Notes: generated by a model from the letters alone, not told the origin. Shown: positions 17,522-26,008, counted from the first letter of the stretch. The stretch is 64,000 bases of DNA from Aureimonas sp. AU22 (GCF_001463745.1 NZ_BBWJ01000047.1:1-64000); one strand, 5' to 3'. Program-made: numbers and translations.

Positions 17522-18373
17522 TCAAAACGCTTCCCAGACGGAGACTGCGAGATCGGCAAGGATGGCCAAGAGGATCGCCGTCTCGGCGACCATGCCACGC
17601 AGGAAGTAACTGCGTTCCGTCACCCGCTCGTTGACATGCTCGTACAGATCCTCGGCGACCTCGATCGCGTCGTCGATGAGCTTCAGCCTCGAGACCATGT
17701 CCTCCTGGTTCGCCAGTTCCAGGAAGATCCGCCGTGCAGGGGCAGCCTGTAGACAATCGGGCTGTTCGAGGCTGATCGTCAGGCACATGAAGCGCTGCCG
17801 TCGCTGGAACATCTCCACCGCGCGTTCCGCCAGACGATCCCGGTCCGTTCGGTTCGGCGGCTTCGAGCCGGTGAACAACGCATCGGCATGAAGCTGCGGC
17901 CATTCGGCGTCGAGCGCTTCCTCCATCGCGGCGACTTGCCGCGAGAACCAGGAGAAGCAGGCGATCGCAGCCAGTGCGTCGCAGACGTGATCCGTGCCAA
18001 CGACGGCAAGGACGCGATCGGCGCGCCAGCGCAGGCGCCCGCCGCGCAAGGGAACTTCGCATACGGACGGCACCCTGCCGTCGATGGCAGGACCCGACAT
18101 CCATTCATCGGCCTTCTGCTGCATTTCGAACGAGGTGCCGCTCCCGGCCGGAAGCAAGATGATGGGAAGAAGGAACCGATCGAGGACGCCGGCAAGGTCC
18201 AGATCGGCCCTTTGCTTCAAGGGAATGCGTTCGACATGCGCCAGGGCCGGCGCGGGATAGCGCATCTGGCATACGAGGATGCCGTGATCCGACGGCTCGT
18301 CCGCGTCAGGGTTCAGGAAGGACAACGACCAGGCACTCGGTCCGTCGTGAAGAGAGGGGCGAAACGCGTTCAC
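17522..18373 (-). CDS. Unrecognised protein with coiled coil and C-terminal membrane anchor (RMD1/DUF155-like architecture)
   Basis: A 283-residue protein translated from a GTG that overlaps the speE stop (GTGA), so it is tightly coupled to spermidine synthase. The first about 195 residues look globular (LHDGPSAWSLSFLNPDADEP; LLPIILLPAGSGTSFEMQQK). Then comes a helical, coiled-coil-like segment (RLKLIDDAIEVAEDLYEHVN) and a single C-terminal hydrophobic helix VAETAILLAILADLAVSVW. The layout recalls the RMD1/YagE (DUF155) family, whose members end in a long helical hairpin and a membrane anchor. I cannot show homology by eye. Its location suggests a role tied to polyamine synthesis or to the membrane. 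Confidence 0.7.
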   Translation of the reverse strand: MNAFRPSLHDGPSAWSLSFLNPDADEPSDHGILVCQMRYPAPALAHVERIPLKQRADLDLAGVLDRFLLPIILLPAGSGTSFEMQQKADEWMSGPAIDGRVPSVCEVPLRGGRLRWRADRVLAVVGTDHVCDALAAIACFSWFSRQVAAMEEALDAEWPQLHADALFTGSKPPNRTDRDRLAERAVEMFQRRQRFMCLTISLEQPDCLQAAPARRIFLELANQEDMVSRLKLIDDAIEVAEDLYEHVNERVTERSYFLRGMVAETAILLAILADLAVSVWEAF

Positions 18374-19500
18374 GGCTGGAACGCAGGGAGCTGCGAGCCC
18401 GTGGGCTCGATCTCGTCGATATCGGGCGGGGGCACGAATTCGACCCTATCCTCCAGTATCGGACCGGGAAGGTTCAGATAGAACTCGGTTTCCTTACAGT
18501 GCTGGAATGTCGACTGCAGGAATGCGCCGGTCAGATGGTCGAGCCATATCGGCCCAAGCCTGTCCTCGATCCTCCCGTCGATCACCGAAGGCTGCCAGTC
18601 CTGCGGTACGAGATGATCCGAAGCGAGGATGAAGCCCCAGACGCCCAGGAACGACGGAACGGCGACCTGGTAGCTGTGAACCTCCGAAAACGCCGTTGCA
18701 ATCGTTCGGCGCAGGGCCGTGTGCCCCTTGTAGTCGTTGAAGGTGAACTCGAGGCCTTGGACGACGAGAATGCCGCCTGGTCTCAACCGCGTCCTCACCG
18801 CCCGATAGAATTGCTGGGTGTAGAGGCTTTGCGCTGGCCCCCCGTCCAGCATGTCCACGACGTCGATGATGACCACGTCGAAGAGTTCATCGCTTTGCTC
18901 GATGAAGGCGCGCCCGTCCTCGAACCGCAGTTCGGCGCGCGGATCCTCGAATGCGCCGCATTGCCAGGTAGGCAGGAACTCCCGGCAGATCTCGATCACG
19001 TCAGGGTCGAGATCGACCATGACGGCCCGCGTCACGCTTCGGTGCGCCAGAACCTCACGCAGCGACGCACCCTCGCCGCCGCCGATGATCAGAACGGACC
19101 GGGGATCGTGATGATACAGCATGGCGGGCTGCACCAGGAGTTCATGGTACAGGGCTTCGTCGTCGCCAGCGCTCTGGATCGCCCCGTCCAGGAAGAGCGC
19201 AAGTCCGTAATTGTAGGTATCCGCGATCGTGACGTCCTGAAACGCTGTCCGTCGTGAGCACAAGATAGCCTTTGCACGGTACTGATAACGATCGAACGGA
19301 TCTGCATCCTCCAAGATGAATGCACCGCCGGAACCAAGCAGCCTTGGCTCTTCGGCCTCGACGTAGAAGCATCCGGGCGGCAGCGGCGGGAGCACGTAGG
19401 GACGCGTGACCGACAGGGCGGATGATGGCACTCCCGCGTCCGTACCGTCGTGCCCCGTGGCTGTGTCCGTCTCAAGCTTCAAGAGCCAAGACTCCCGCAC
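18370..19500 (-). CDS. speE: Polyamine aminopropyltransferase (spermidine synthase family)
   Basis: A 376-residue Rossmann enzyme that transfers the aminopropyl group from decarboxylated S-adenosylmethionine to an amine such as putrescine. Motifs: YHELLVQPAM, the nucleotide loop VLIIGGGEGASLREVL, acidic DLDPDVIEICREFLP, EDGRAFIE, and the substrate region VVIIDVVDM followed by GPAQSLYTQQFYRAV. It has an N-terminal extension of about 60 residues relative to standard SpeE. The GTG start at 19500 overlaps the speD stop by 29 bp, so the two enzymes are translationally linked. The amine acceptor (putrescine, agmatine or another) cannot be decided here. Confidence 0.88.
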   Translation of the reverse strand: MRESWLLKLETDTATGHDGTDAGVPSSALSVTRPYVLPPLPPGCFYVEAEEPRLLGSGGAFILEDADPFDRYQYRAKAILCSRRTAFQDVTIADTYNYGLALFLDGAIQSAGDDEALYHELLVQPAMLYHHDPRSVLIIGGGEGASLREVLAHRSVTRAVMVDLDPDVIEICREFLPTWQCGAFEDPRAELRFEDGRAFIEQSDELFDVVIIDVVDMLDGGPAQSLYTQQFYRAVRTRLRPGGILVVQGLEFTFNDYKGHTALRRTIATAFSEVHSYQVAVPSFLGVWGFILASDHLVPQDWQPSVIDGRIEDRLGPIWLDHLTGAFLQSTFQHCKETEFYLNLPGPILEDRVEFVPPPDIDEIEPTGSQLPAFQP

Positions 19501-19960
19501 CGGCGCCTCGGACCACGTATCGGATGTCGATGATGCGAGGACGATGCAAATTCAAGATGGACTGCATGCTCCTGCGGGGGTCGCATAGACCGCACATGAA
19601 GATGTCGAGTGCCGCGAAACCCGCTTCCGGCCACGTATGGATCGACATATGGCTTTCAGCCAGTGATGCCGTGCCCGTCACGCCACCGCCCGGTGTAAAG
19701 ACGTGGAAATGCATGTGCAGCAACGTCGCACCGGCGGCGTTGATGGCCGAAAGGAATGCGGCCTCGATGCCTCGCACGTCATCGAGCGCACCGGCATCGT
19801 GCATGCCGATCAGAAGATGCCGGCCTGGAAGTTCGCCCGATCCGTTTCCCGTGCCAAGGCTCGTGGACGTTGGGAGGGGTGGAACATAACCATCACCGAA
19901 CCGTCGATGGGTCGACAACTCCGCTTCACCGGCCACTCCGGATCGTCCCCGTGCCAGCAT
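19472..19960 (-). CDS. speD: S-adenosylmethionine decarboxylase proenzyme (prokaryotic class)
   Basis: A 162-residue pyruvoyl enzyme. The self-processing site is AESHMSIHTWPE: the chain is cut before Ser, which becomes the pyruvoyl group, and the following His and Glu are conserved. MHFHVFTPGGGVTGTAS and GFAALDIFMCGLCDP match the prokaryotic (MetK-independent, about 120-residue core) group. The N-terminus is longer than usual by about 40 residues, and the ATG at 19960 has GGAGAGGG seven bases upstream. It supplies decarboxylated AdoMet to the next enzyme, SpeE. Confidence 0.88.
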   Translation of the reverse strand: MLARGRSGVAGEAELSTHRRFGDGYVPPLPTSTSLGTGNGSGELPGRHLLIGMHDAGALDDVRGIEAAFLSAINAAGATLLHMHFHVFTPGGGVTGTASLAESHMSIHTWPEAGFAALDIFMCGLCDPRRSMQSILNLHRPRIIDIRYVVRGAGAGVLALEA

Positions 19961-20420
19961 CGACCCTCTCCAGGGGTTTGTTCGACATGATGCTAGGAGA
20001 CGATCGCGGAAAAGTGAACAGGATCTACTTCCCGAAACCTACGTCTTTAGTTGGCGCATATCCCAACTCGTTTAGGTCGAACTCATGGCGCAGGACGTCG
20101 TAGCGATGGCCTCCTATCTTGGCACGCGTCGCTGGCACGCAGTTCGCGAAGTCCGGATGATGCCTTGCAAGAAAAAGGTCTAGGCGCCTCGTTTACAGCT
20201 GTCTCCGCCATCGTCGCTGACTAACGCCCGACGCAGTGCCAATCAGACCAACACGCTCGGGTAGAAGTCGACTGTCACCGGCCGGAAAGCGATCTGTCCG
20301 CTTTCAAGGTGATCGCGCGAAAAGCAGCCGTTCCGCAAACGACCCTTCTCGGGCACTCAAAGGCAATATGGGCCTGCCCCGAAGCAGACAATTTTAAGCC
20401 GGCCATGCGTAGGTCGTGTC
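19961..20420. other. Gene-poor interval (460 bp) upstream of speD
   Basis: No credible coding frame, RNA gene or strong hairpin was seen. It should contain the promoter of the speD operon reading left and that of the small membrane-protein gene reading right. I could not assign either with confidence. Base composition is closer to even than in the core regions. Confidence 0.4.
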
Positions 20421-20879
20421 ATGCCTTACACCGTCTATCGCAGCATTTTCGGCGTCTTGTTGCTCATGGCTTTTTTGGTTTGGACGCTAACCTCGTCTGT
20501 GACGAACAGGACTGATCTCCGCGAACGCTTGAGTTCCGTTCCAGAATACCGCTGTCTTGCGGCCAACGTGCCTCGATCGCCCTACGTCAGGTGGTCTAAT
20601 GTCCGGTATCTGCGCTCGCAAAGCTACGGCGCCCCAGTCGCGACTTTGGTGGATCTAAAGAGCACAAGCTGCGTCCCTGACGGCGATGCAGTCAGCTATG
20701 TTCTCCTACCGATTGATGAGAAAGGAACCGCTGACTTATTTCGCCTTCCCGGCAGGACAGTTCGATATGAACCAGGGATCAAAAGCGGTTGGCGCGATGT
20801 CTTCAGCGAGGATGCGTCAGTTCGCTACCGTAATGCCGGAGCTGGCTACTACCTCATAGAGCCTTCAGTGGATCGATGA
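20421..20879 (+). CDS. Hypothetical membrane-anchored protein, low GC
   Basis: A 152-residue protein with one N-terminal hydrophobic helix (IFGVLLLMAFLVWTL, residues 9-23) and a soluble, probably periplasmic domain with two Cys residues (YRCLAAN; TSCVPDG). No family is recognised. The base composition and the codons (many with A or T in the third position) differ strongly from the core genes on either side, suggesting recent acquisition. It is an isolated gene between two empty intervals. Confidence 0.5.
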   Translation: MPYTVYRSIFGVLLLMAFLVWTLTSSVTNRTDLRERLSSVPEYRCLAANVPRSPYVRWSNVRYLRSQSYGAPVATLVDLKSTSCVPDGDAVSYVLLPIDEKGTADLFRLPGRTVRYEPGIKSGWRDVFSEDASVRYRNAGAGYYLIEPSVDR

Positions 20880-21313
20880 GTCAAACGCGCATGCAACCAT
20901 ATGGACGGCAGCTTAGACTTGTCCCGTCTGAATTACCGACAGTCTCCTTTCCACCCAGCCACGCCCTTCGGGGCTGAGGAAGTGGACAACCGGAAGCAGT
21001 CCATTCGCATTCGACGCTTCGTTGCCATTCCATTCGGTCGGTGTGCGTTCTGATAGCAGACGTCGTGGGACGAGACCGCCAATGTGCGATTGCTGGAGGC
21101 ATAGGCGCGATCTCTGACCCAGGGGCATAACCGCCTATCCCAAGGGAGCTTCCGCCGATCGTTCGCGAAGCCCATGCTCGGGACGATCACCTTCTCGCCT
21201 GAACGGACGCCGGCTGGGTGAGTTGATGGATCGGAATTGTTCGAATGGACATCGTGACTTACCCGTTGATGGCGCCCATGCTGCCCTCTTCTTTTGCCGA
21301 AAGGACGAGGGCC
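20880..21313. other. Gene-poor interval (434 bp)
   Basis: No convincing gene in either direction. The long minus-strand frame across this stretch continues through the DUF4242 gene in shadow and is arginine/serine-rich. An ATG at 21245 is in frame with the DUF4242 gene but is poorly placed and is not taken as its start. Confidence 0.4.
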
Positions 21314-21586
21314 ATGCCTCAATTCGTCATCGAGCGAGAAATGCCGGGCGTCGGGAAACTCGGGGCGGGCGACCTTCGAGAAGCGTCGCAGACCTCCTGC
21401 AAGGTCCTGCGTGAACTCGGGCCGGACATCCAGTGGGTCAACAGCTACGTCGCCGACGACAAGATTTACTGCATCTACCGCGCGCCGAGCGAAGCCTTGA
21501 TCCGCCAGCATGCGGAAAAGGCCGGATTTCCTGCAAACACGATCGCCGAGGTTCGTGCGACGATCGACCCGACGACTGCGGAGTGA
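21314..21586 (+). CDS. DUF4242 domain protein
   Basis: A 90-residue protein beginning MPQFVIEREMPGVGKL and running through SQTSCKVLRELGPDIQWVNS and AEKAGFPANTIAEV, the complete DUF4242 ferredoxin-like fold with its conserved IERExPG start. Start ATG 21314 has AAGGACGAGG close upstream and matches the family length; the upstream in-frame ATG (21245) would add an unrelated tail. Family members bind metal or act as small monooxygenase-like proteins; the function is not established. It precedes the phytochelatin synthase relic, but a link is speculative. Confidence 0.75.
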   Translation: MPQFVIEREMPGVGKLGAGDLREASQTSCKVLRELGPDIQWVNSYVADDKIYCIYRAPSEALIRQHAEKAGFPANTIAEVRATIDPTTAE

Positions 21587-21724
21587 TCTGCAGCGGCAGC
21601 GCGTAAGCGCGAACGGGCTTCCGTTCGGTTCCGGCGGTAGAAGACCCGGCTGCCGGCGTTCGTACGGGGGCTGTGTGACAAGAGAGAAACCGTCGACGGG
21701 CCTTCCGAAGAGAAGGACCGGGCT

Positions 21725-22460
21725 ATGAGGAGGACGCTTCTTTTTTGCCGCATCGACGGTGTTCGGCCTCCTTGCTGCCACCGCGATCTACATCGGTCGG
21801 TCGCAAGTCCCGGACGAGGCCATTCGCACCGCCGTCACGCGTTCCGGACACCTTCTCCAGCGGACCTGGGCGCTTCCGGTCGCCCGGACGTTCGAGCATC
21901 GCGCCGACTGGCAGTCGGACGGCTCGCTCTGAGGACCGACGAGCCTTGCCAACGTCCTGCGGTCGCTCGATGAGGAGGCCGACACCGAGAGCGAGCTTCT
22001 GGACCGCGTCAATGGTTGCTGGTTCGGCATCGGCCCGCTCGGGCTCACCTTGGACGAGGTGGCGCGCCTTGCAGGTTCGCATTCACGCCGAAAAGTGGAA
22101 ATGCTGCAGGATCTGACGCCGGAATCCTTCCGGTAGACCCTGAGGGACATGAACGATCCGCGGCGGCGCTACGTCGTGAACGTCGGCCGCGAGCCGATCT
22201 TCGGGGCAGGCTGCGGGCCCATCTCGCCGGTGGTGGGCTATCTGGAGGCCCAGGACCTCGTCTTCGTCCTCGACGTGAACGCGAAGTTCGGACCGTGGCT
22301 CATCGAGACGCGCCGTCTGTTCGAAGCCATGGACACCCTCGACGGCGGCAAGAAGCGCGGATTGCTGCGGATCGAGCGAGGTCAGCGGTCGGGACGAGCG
22401 ACGCCCCGCCGCCGAAAGCGGCTTCGGCTTGTCATGCCCGCGCTTCGAGCACCATGTTGA
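21725..22460 (+). pseudogene. Phytochelatin synthase family protein, inactivated
   Basis: In the frame of position 21747 the translation reads as a phytochelatin synthase (peptidase C83): an N-terminal membrane helix TVFGLLAATAIYIG, WQSDGSL then stop then GPTSLANVLRSL, GPLGLTLDEVARLA, MLQDLTPESFR, stop, then RRRYVVNVGREPIFGAG, VFVLDVNAKFGPWL, and AMDTLDGGKKRGLLRIE. Lesions: an extra T in the T-run near 21741-21746 separates the ATG at 21725 from the body; TGA at 21930-21932 occupies the place of the catalytic Cys; TAG at 22134-22136; and Pro (codon 22218-22220) stands where the family has the catalytic His. The third triad residue, Asp in LDVN, is kept. The 3' end runs into the convergent methyltransferase gene. 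Confidence 0.85.
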
Positions 22461-23496
22461 AGGGGCCGGTGAAGGCGCGGCGCACGTGGCGGAAGCCGCC
22501 GTCACGGATCACCTCGGTGAGCTTGGTCTCTCCAGCCTGTGCTCCCAACCCCTCGCCCACTTCCTGATCGAGCGAGGTCGGCACGCAGATCATGGTGGAG
22601 GCGTTGTAGTAGAGACGTCCGACGGGGTTCATGTTGTCCTTTGGTCTGTCCGCCGAGGCGGGCTCGACGATCATCCATGACCCGTCACTCTTCAGGATCT
22701 CGCGCATGTGACGGGCGCAGCCGCGCGGGTCGCCCATGTCGTGCAGGCAGTCGAAGAAGGTGATCAAGTCGAAGTCGCCCTCCTCGATCTCCTTGGCCTT
22801 GGCGATCTCGAAGCGTACGCGATCGCCCATGCCGTGGTCCCGTGCATGGCGGCGGGCTTCTGCGATCGAAGGCTCGTGGAAGTCGAAGCCGATGAACTCG
22901 CTCGTCGGGAAGGCCTTCGCCATCAGCAGTGTTGAGAACCCGACGCCGCAGCCGACATCGGCGACTTTGCCGCCGGACCGAAGTCTTGCCGTAATGCCGT
23001 CGAGGGCGGGAAGCCAGTTCTGGACGATGTTGTTCACATAGCCGGGGCGGAAGAAGGCGCCCGTCGCGCAGAACAGGCAGCCCGCAGAGTCTCCCCAGCG
23101 CACGCCGCCGCCGGTGCGCATCGAGTGTTCCACCTTGGGCTCGCCCTCGATCATGGCGGCTACGAGATCGAAGGCGCCGGCGAGATAGACGGGGCTGTCC
23201 TCGATCGCAAAGACCATCGCCTGTTCGGGCGACAGCTCGAAATGCTCGCTCTCCGAATCGTAATCGATATAACCGTTCGCCGCCTGCGCCAGGGCCCATT
23301 CGCGAACATATCGCGGGGCAAGCCCTCCGGCACGTTCCGCGAGTTCCTCCGCCGTGGCCGCTCCGGTCCTGTGCAGGGTGTCGAACAGACCAAGCCGTAT
23401 ACCGATCCGCACGGTAGGGACGCTGGCCGCCCCTCCGAGATCCGCAAGCATCTTGCCCACGAAGGTGTTCAGCCTGTCCTCGCTGAGCTGTGCCAT
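22432..23496 (-). CDS. Class I SAM-dependent methyltransferase with N-terminal winged helix
   Basis: A 354-residue protein. The N-terminal dimerisation/winged-helix part (LGLFDTLHRTGAATAEELAE, LAPRYVREWALAQAANGYID) resembles O-methyltransferases of the Rv2258c type. The catalytic Rossmann domain follows: motif I VADVGCGVGFSTLLMA, FIGFDFHEPSIAEARRHA, DLITFFDCLHDMGDP and a post-motif MIVEPASADRP. The substrate is unknown. The ATG at 23496 is chosen because GGAGGTGA sits a few bases upstream; a GTG nine bases earlier is less likely. It overlaps the phytochelatin synthase relic tail to tail. Confidence 0.85.
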   Translation of the reverse strand: MAQLSEDRLNTFVGKMLADLGGAASVPTVRIGIRLGLFDTLHRTGAATAEELAERAGGLAPRYVREWALAQAANGYIDYDSESEHFELSPEQAMVFAIEDSPVYLAGAFDLVAAMIEGEPKVEHSMRTGGGVRWGDSAGCLFCATGAFFRPGYVNNIVQNWLPALDGITARLRSGGKVADVGCGVGFSTLLMAKAFPTSEFIGFDFHEPSIAEARRHARDHGMGDRVRFEIAKAKEIEEGDFDLITFFDCLHDMGDPRGCARHMREILKSDGSWMIVEPASADRPKDNMNPVGRLYYNASTMICVPTSLDQEVGEGLGAQAGETKLTEVIRDGGFRHVRRAFTGPFNMVLEARA

Positions 23497-24248
23497 CGAA
23501 GTCACCTCCCGCGGCTTGGGGGCGTCATCCTACCACGACGTCGCCAGTTTTCGGCCGCGCCGGACATACCTTTCTCGGGTGTCCGCATACTCCTATCGAA
23601 GGATGTCACAGCCGCGGTCACTGCCTTCCGCATGAGGAGGTCTCACTTTGGATAGTTGACACCTCCGACAGCCGCCCGATGCGTGGCACCGTTCCTTGAT
23701 AGCGCTGGCGCGGAGCGAACATCCGCACGATCCCCCTGCTTCTGAGGCTCGAACGTTATGTTGACGTCCTCGGACGTCACTCGACGTAGATCGTCGTGAC
23801 CCAGCCGTTCCGGTAGACGCCCCAGCGCCTGCCCCTAACGCTTCCTCGTCGAAACGGCGCTTCGTCGCCTTGGCGCAGGCAGCGAACCGAACCTCGATCC
23901 GCAACGCTTCGCCAGGCTCTCGAGTGACCCGACGCTCTACCGGACGCGCGTCGGAGAGGAGAGGGTGCCGAGCTGCCGCCCGGTCCGGCGAGGCATCGCC
24001 GTTGAAGAGGATCTCGACCGACTTTGCCTGCGCATCGCGGACGGTGCAGGCGATGCCGAGATCCAGCGCGGCGACGTAGGCCAGATCAATGGTCAGGCCC
24101 AGACTGACCAGGCATCGATCGTCGAGCCGAACGCCCGCCGGAAATCCCGTTGTACGTCGACGTTGCTGGGCCATCGACGAAGGCGTTGGCGTTGGCGTTG
24201 GCATGCAGCGTCGGCGCGTAGAACGGGGAATACAGGCCTCGCTGGGCG
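23497..24248. other. Degenerate interval between methyltransferase and integrase remnant
   Basis: About 750 bp without an intact gene. Minus-strand frames show short protein-like pieces (SLGLTIDLAYVAALDLGIAC; REPGEALRIEVRFAACAKAT) broken by stops and shifts. Near 24185-24200 a triplet-like repeat gives the peptide NANANA. These pieces may be the decayed downstream part of the recombinase or of neighbouring island genes. I could not assign them. Confidence 0.35.
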
Positions 24249-24512
24249 TCACGCACCATCAGCCGCTAGAACTCGCCAGCGACCGCCGCGATTTCGCGGG
24301 GCGTCGCCTAGAACAGTTCGACCCCCGAGGTTCCGCCAGCGCGCCTCGACCGCGAACAGGGCTTCCGCGTGCAGCTTCCGAGCTTGGGCAACGTCCTTCA
24401 TACCGAGCGTCATCTTCTCAACGGAACGGCCGACGACGGCGATCAGATGGGGGGACATACGTTTGCGTAGCTAGTAAACGCTGGTCTTCGGGTGCTTCCA
24501 GGGTCGAGCCAT
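24249..24512 (-). pseudogene. Tyrosine recombinase (phage-type integrase), N-terminal remnant
   Basis: Read from ATG 24512 the frame gives MARPWKHPKTSVY, an amber stop at 24471-24473, then LRKRMSPHLIAVVGRSVEKM and KDVAQARKLHAEALFAVEAR. This is the N-terminal DUF6538-type domain of phage-like integrases (normally WRHPKTGVYYFRKAVP..., followed by a KR..SLGTKD.AEAK pattern). After about residue 85 the frame shifts: the next matching piece, REIAAVAGEF, is in another frame below 24290 and is followed by a stop. No catalytic Arg-His-Arg-Tyr core remains recognisable. It starts 103 bp from the 3' end of the tRNA-Ser gene, pointing away from it, as island integrases usually do. Confidence 0.75.
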
Positions 24513-24614
24513 CGTCAGGGCTATCTTGTGTACCACCCGTGTGTACCACCGAGCGATTACGAAAGACTTGATGTGCTGAACACGCCAACGATTACAGCGG
24601 GTTGGATGGGTCTT

Positions 24615-24704
24615 TGGCGGAGAGGGAGGGATTTGAACCCCCGATACCCTTGCGAGTATGCCGCATTTCGAGTGCGGTGCATTCAACCACTCTGCCACCT
24701 CTCC
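24615..24704 (-). tRNA. tRNA-Ser (anticodon CGA)
   Basis: The 90-nt minus-strand gene folds as a class II tRNA. The acceptor arms are GGAGAGG and CCTCTCC, followed by discriminator G and an encoded CCA. The anticodon stem is CCGCA/TGCGG with loop CTCGAAA, giving anticodon CGA for the serine codon UCG. There is a long variable arm (ACTCGCAAGGGT region) and a T loop GGTTCAAATCC. Its 3' end faces the integrase remnant and is the likely attachment site of the accessory block. Confidence 0.95.
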
Positions 24705-25023
24705 GTCCGAGGTCGATCCGGGGATCGATGAAGCATAAGCTCGATAAGCGTGGTCGGCGCCCTGCGGCGCGAGGGCTCTCTAGCAAACCCTCCCCCCTTC
24801 CGACAAGGGGCAATCGACGGGCTTGTGACACTTCGAAAACGCCGGCGGGGACGACCGCGTCCCTTGACGTTTCGCCTTGGCGGGGATAGGCAACGCGCGT
24901 CGCCCACCCTGTCCTTGCGCCCTTTCGGCTAGGACGGAAGGTTTGCGACGTCGTTCGAAGAAACACAAGAAGACGGCCCGTGACGCTGTTTCGCGTTCGA
25001 GAGCCGATCCCAAGAGGCCAATT
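24705..25023. other. Leader region of the rplU-rpmA operon (319 bp)
   Basis: No gene was seen. The interval separates the divergent tRNA-Ser gene from rplU and must hold the ribosomal protein operon promoter and 5' leader. The in-frame upstream extension of rplU has no ATG with a ribosome binding site and is not coding-like. I could not identify an autoregulatory RNA fold by eye. Confidence 0.4.
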
Positions 25024-25500
25024 ATGTTCGCAGTGATCAAGACCGGCGGCAAGCAGTATCGCGTCGTCGCCAACGACCAGTTCGAGATCGAGCGCCTTCC
25101 GGGTGCCGCCGGCGACAGCGTGTCGTTCTCCGAGGTTCTGATGGTCGGCTCCACGATCGGCGCGCCCTTCGTGGCCGGCGCCACCGTGGTCGGCGAGATC
25201 GTCGAGCAGACGCGCGGCCCGAAGGTCATCTCCTTCAAGAAGCGTCGTCGCCAGAACTCCAAGCGCACCCGCGGTCATCGCCAGGATCTGACGCTGATCC
25301 GCATCGCCGAGATCCTGACCGACGGTCAGCAGCCGTCCGCCAAGGCCAAGGTCGAGACCCCGGCCGCCGCCGAAGCGTCGGACGCTTCGCCGAAGAAGGC
25401 CGCGGAGGCCAAGCCCGCCCCGGAAGCCAGCACCGACGAGGCGGCACCGGCCAAGAAGCCGCGCGCCGCCAAGAAGAAGGCCGAAGGCGAAGGGGCCTGA
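25024..25500 (+). CDS. rplU: 50S ribosomal protein L21
   Basis: A 158-residue L21. The core about 103 residues begin [20 protein letters not shown] and include [20 protein letters not shown], the RNA-binding basic end. A 55-residue tail rich in Ala, Lys, Pro and Glu follows (for example [20 protein letters not shown]); such tails are common in Rhizobiales L21. The ATG at 25024 is fixed by the conserved N-terminus. It heads the rplU-rpmA unit, 114 bp before rpmA. Confidence 0.97.
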   Translation: MFAVIKTGGKQYRVVANDQFEIERLPGAAGDSVSFSEVLMVGSTIGAPFVAGATVVGEIVEQTRGPKVISFKKRRRQNSKRTRGHRQDLTLIRIAEILTDGQQPSAKAKVETPAAAEASDASPKKAAEAKPAPEASTDEAAPAKKPRAAKKKAEGEGA

Positions 25501-25614
25501 GATACGACGGGCAGGAGCGTTATCGCTTCCGTCGCGTTCCTTGAAAGATAGTTCCATAGCGCTCGTGCGGTGCCTCGCGGCCCCGGGCGCCCCAGACGAT
25601 CAGGAGACTGAAAC

Positions 25615-25884
25615 ATGGCACACAAAAAAGCTGGCGGTTCCTCCCGCAACGGTCGCGATTCCGAGTCCAAGCGCCTTGGCGTGAAGAAGTTCGGTGGCGA
25701 GCAGGTCATTTCGGGCAACATTCTGGTGCGTCAGCGCGGCACGCGCTGGCATCCGGGCGTGAACGTCGGCATCGGCCGCGACCACACCCTGTTCGCGGTC
25801 GCCGAGGGCACCGTCCTCTTCCAGAAGAAGGCGCAGGGCCGAACCTACGTGTCCGTCATGCCGAAAGCCGAAGCCGCCGAGTGA
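25615..25884 (+). CDS. rpmA: 50S ribosomal protein L27
   Basis: An 89-residue L27 with the conserved start [20 protein letters not shown], the flexible N-terminal arm that reaches toward the peptidyl transferase centre. The core is [20 protein letters not shown]. There is no Firmicutes-type cleavable N-terminal extension. It follows rplU and is closed by a strong hairpin terminator at 25960-25989. Confidence 0.98.
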   Translation: MAHKKAGGSSRNGRDSESKRLGVKKFGGEQVISGNILVRQRGTRWHPGVNVGIGRDHTLFAVAEGTVLFQKKAQGRTYVSVMPKAEAAE

Positions 25885-25959
25885 CCGGTTGCTTGAGAGC
25901 GCCGGCGTCCCATCGACCCGGCCTCTGAACGACGAAACCGTCGGACGAGGAATGAGAAC

Positions 25960-25989
25960 CGGGGGGATGGGTCGCCATCTCCCCGTTTT
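25960..25989 (+). terminator. Rho-independent terminator after rpmA
   Basis: An 11-bp stem CGGGGGGATGG / CCATCTCCCCG (one G-U pair) with a 4-nt loop, followed directly by TTTT. It lies 75 bp after the rpmA stop and just before the ribosome binding site of the acetyltransferase gene, so the latter probably has its own promoter or depends on read-through. Confidence 0.8.
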
Positions 25990-26008
25990 GCATTCCCGGA
26001 GGGGTCCG

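Noticed and set aside
20933-21781. 282-residue minus-strand frame over the DUF4242 region
   Set aside because: Shadow composition; the plus strand has a recognised domain with a good ribosome binding site.
21930-21932. UGA at the catalytic Cys as a selenocysteine codon in phytochelatin synthase
   Set aside because: An in-frame TAG follows at 22134, the start is frameshifted and the catalytic His is Pro; no stem-loop of SECIS type is evident just after the UGA. Decay explains it better.
24185-24200. NANANA triplet repeat as a functional repeat or CRISPR-like unit
   Set aside because: Only about three units in a decayed stretch, with no spacer pattern. No CRISPR array was found in the window.
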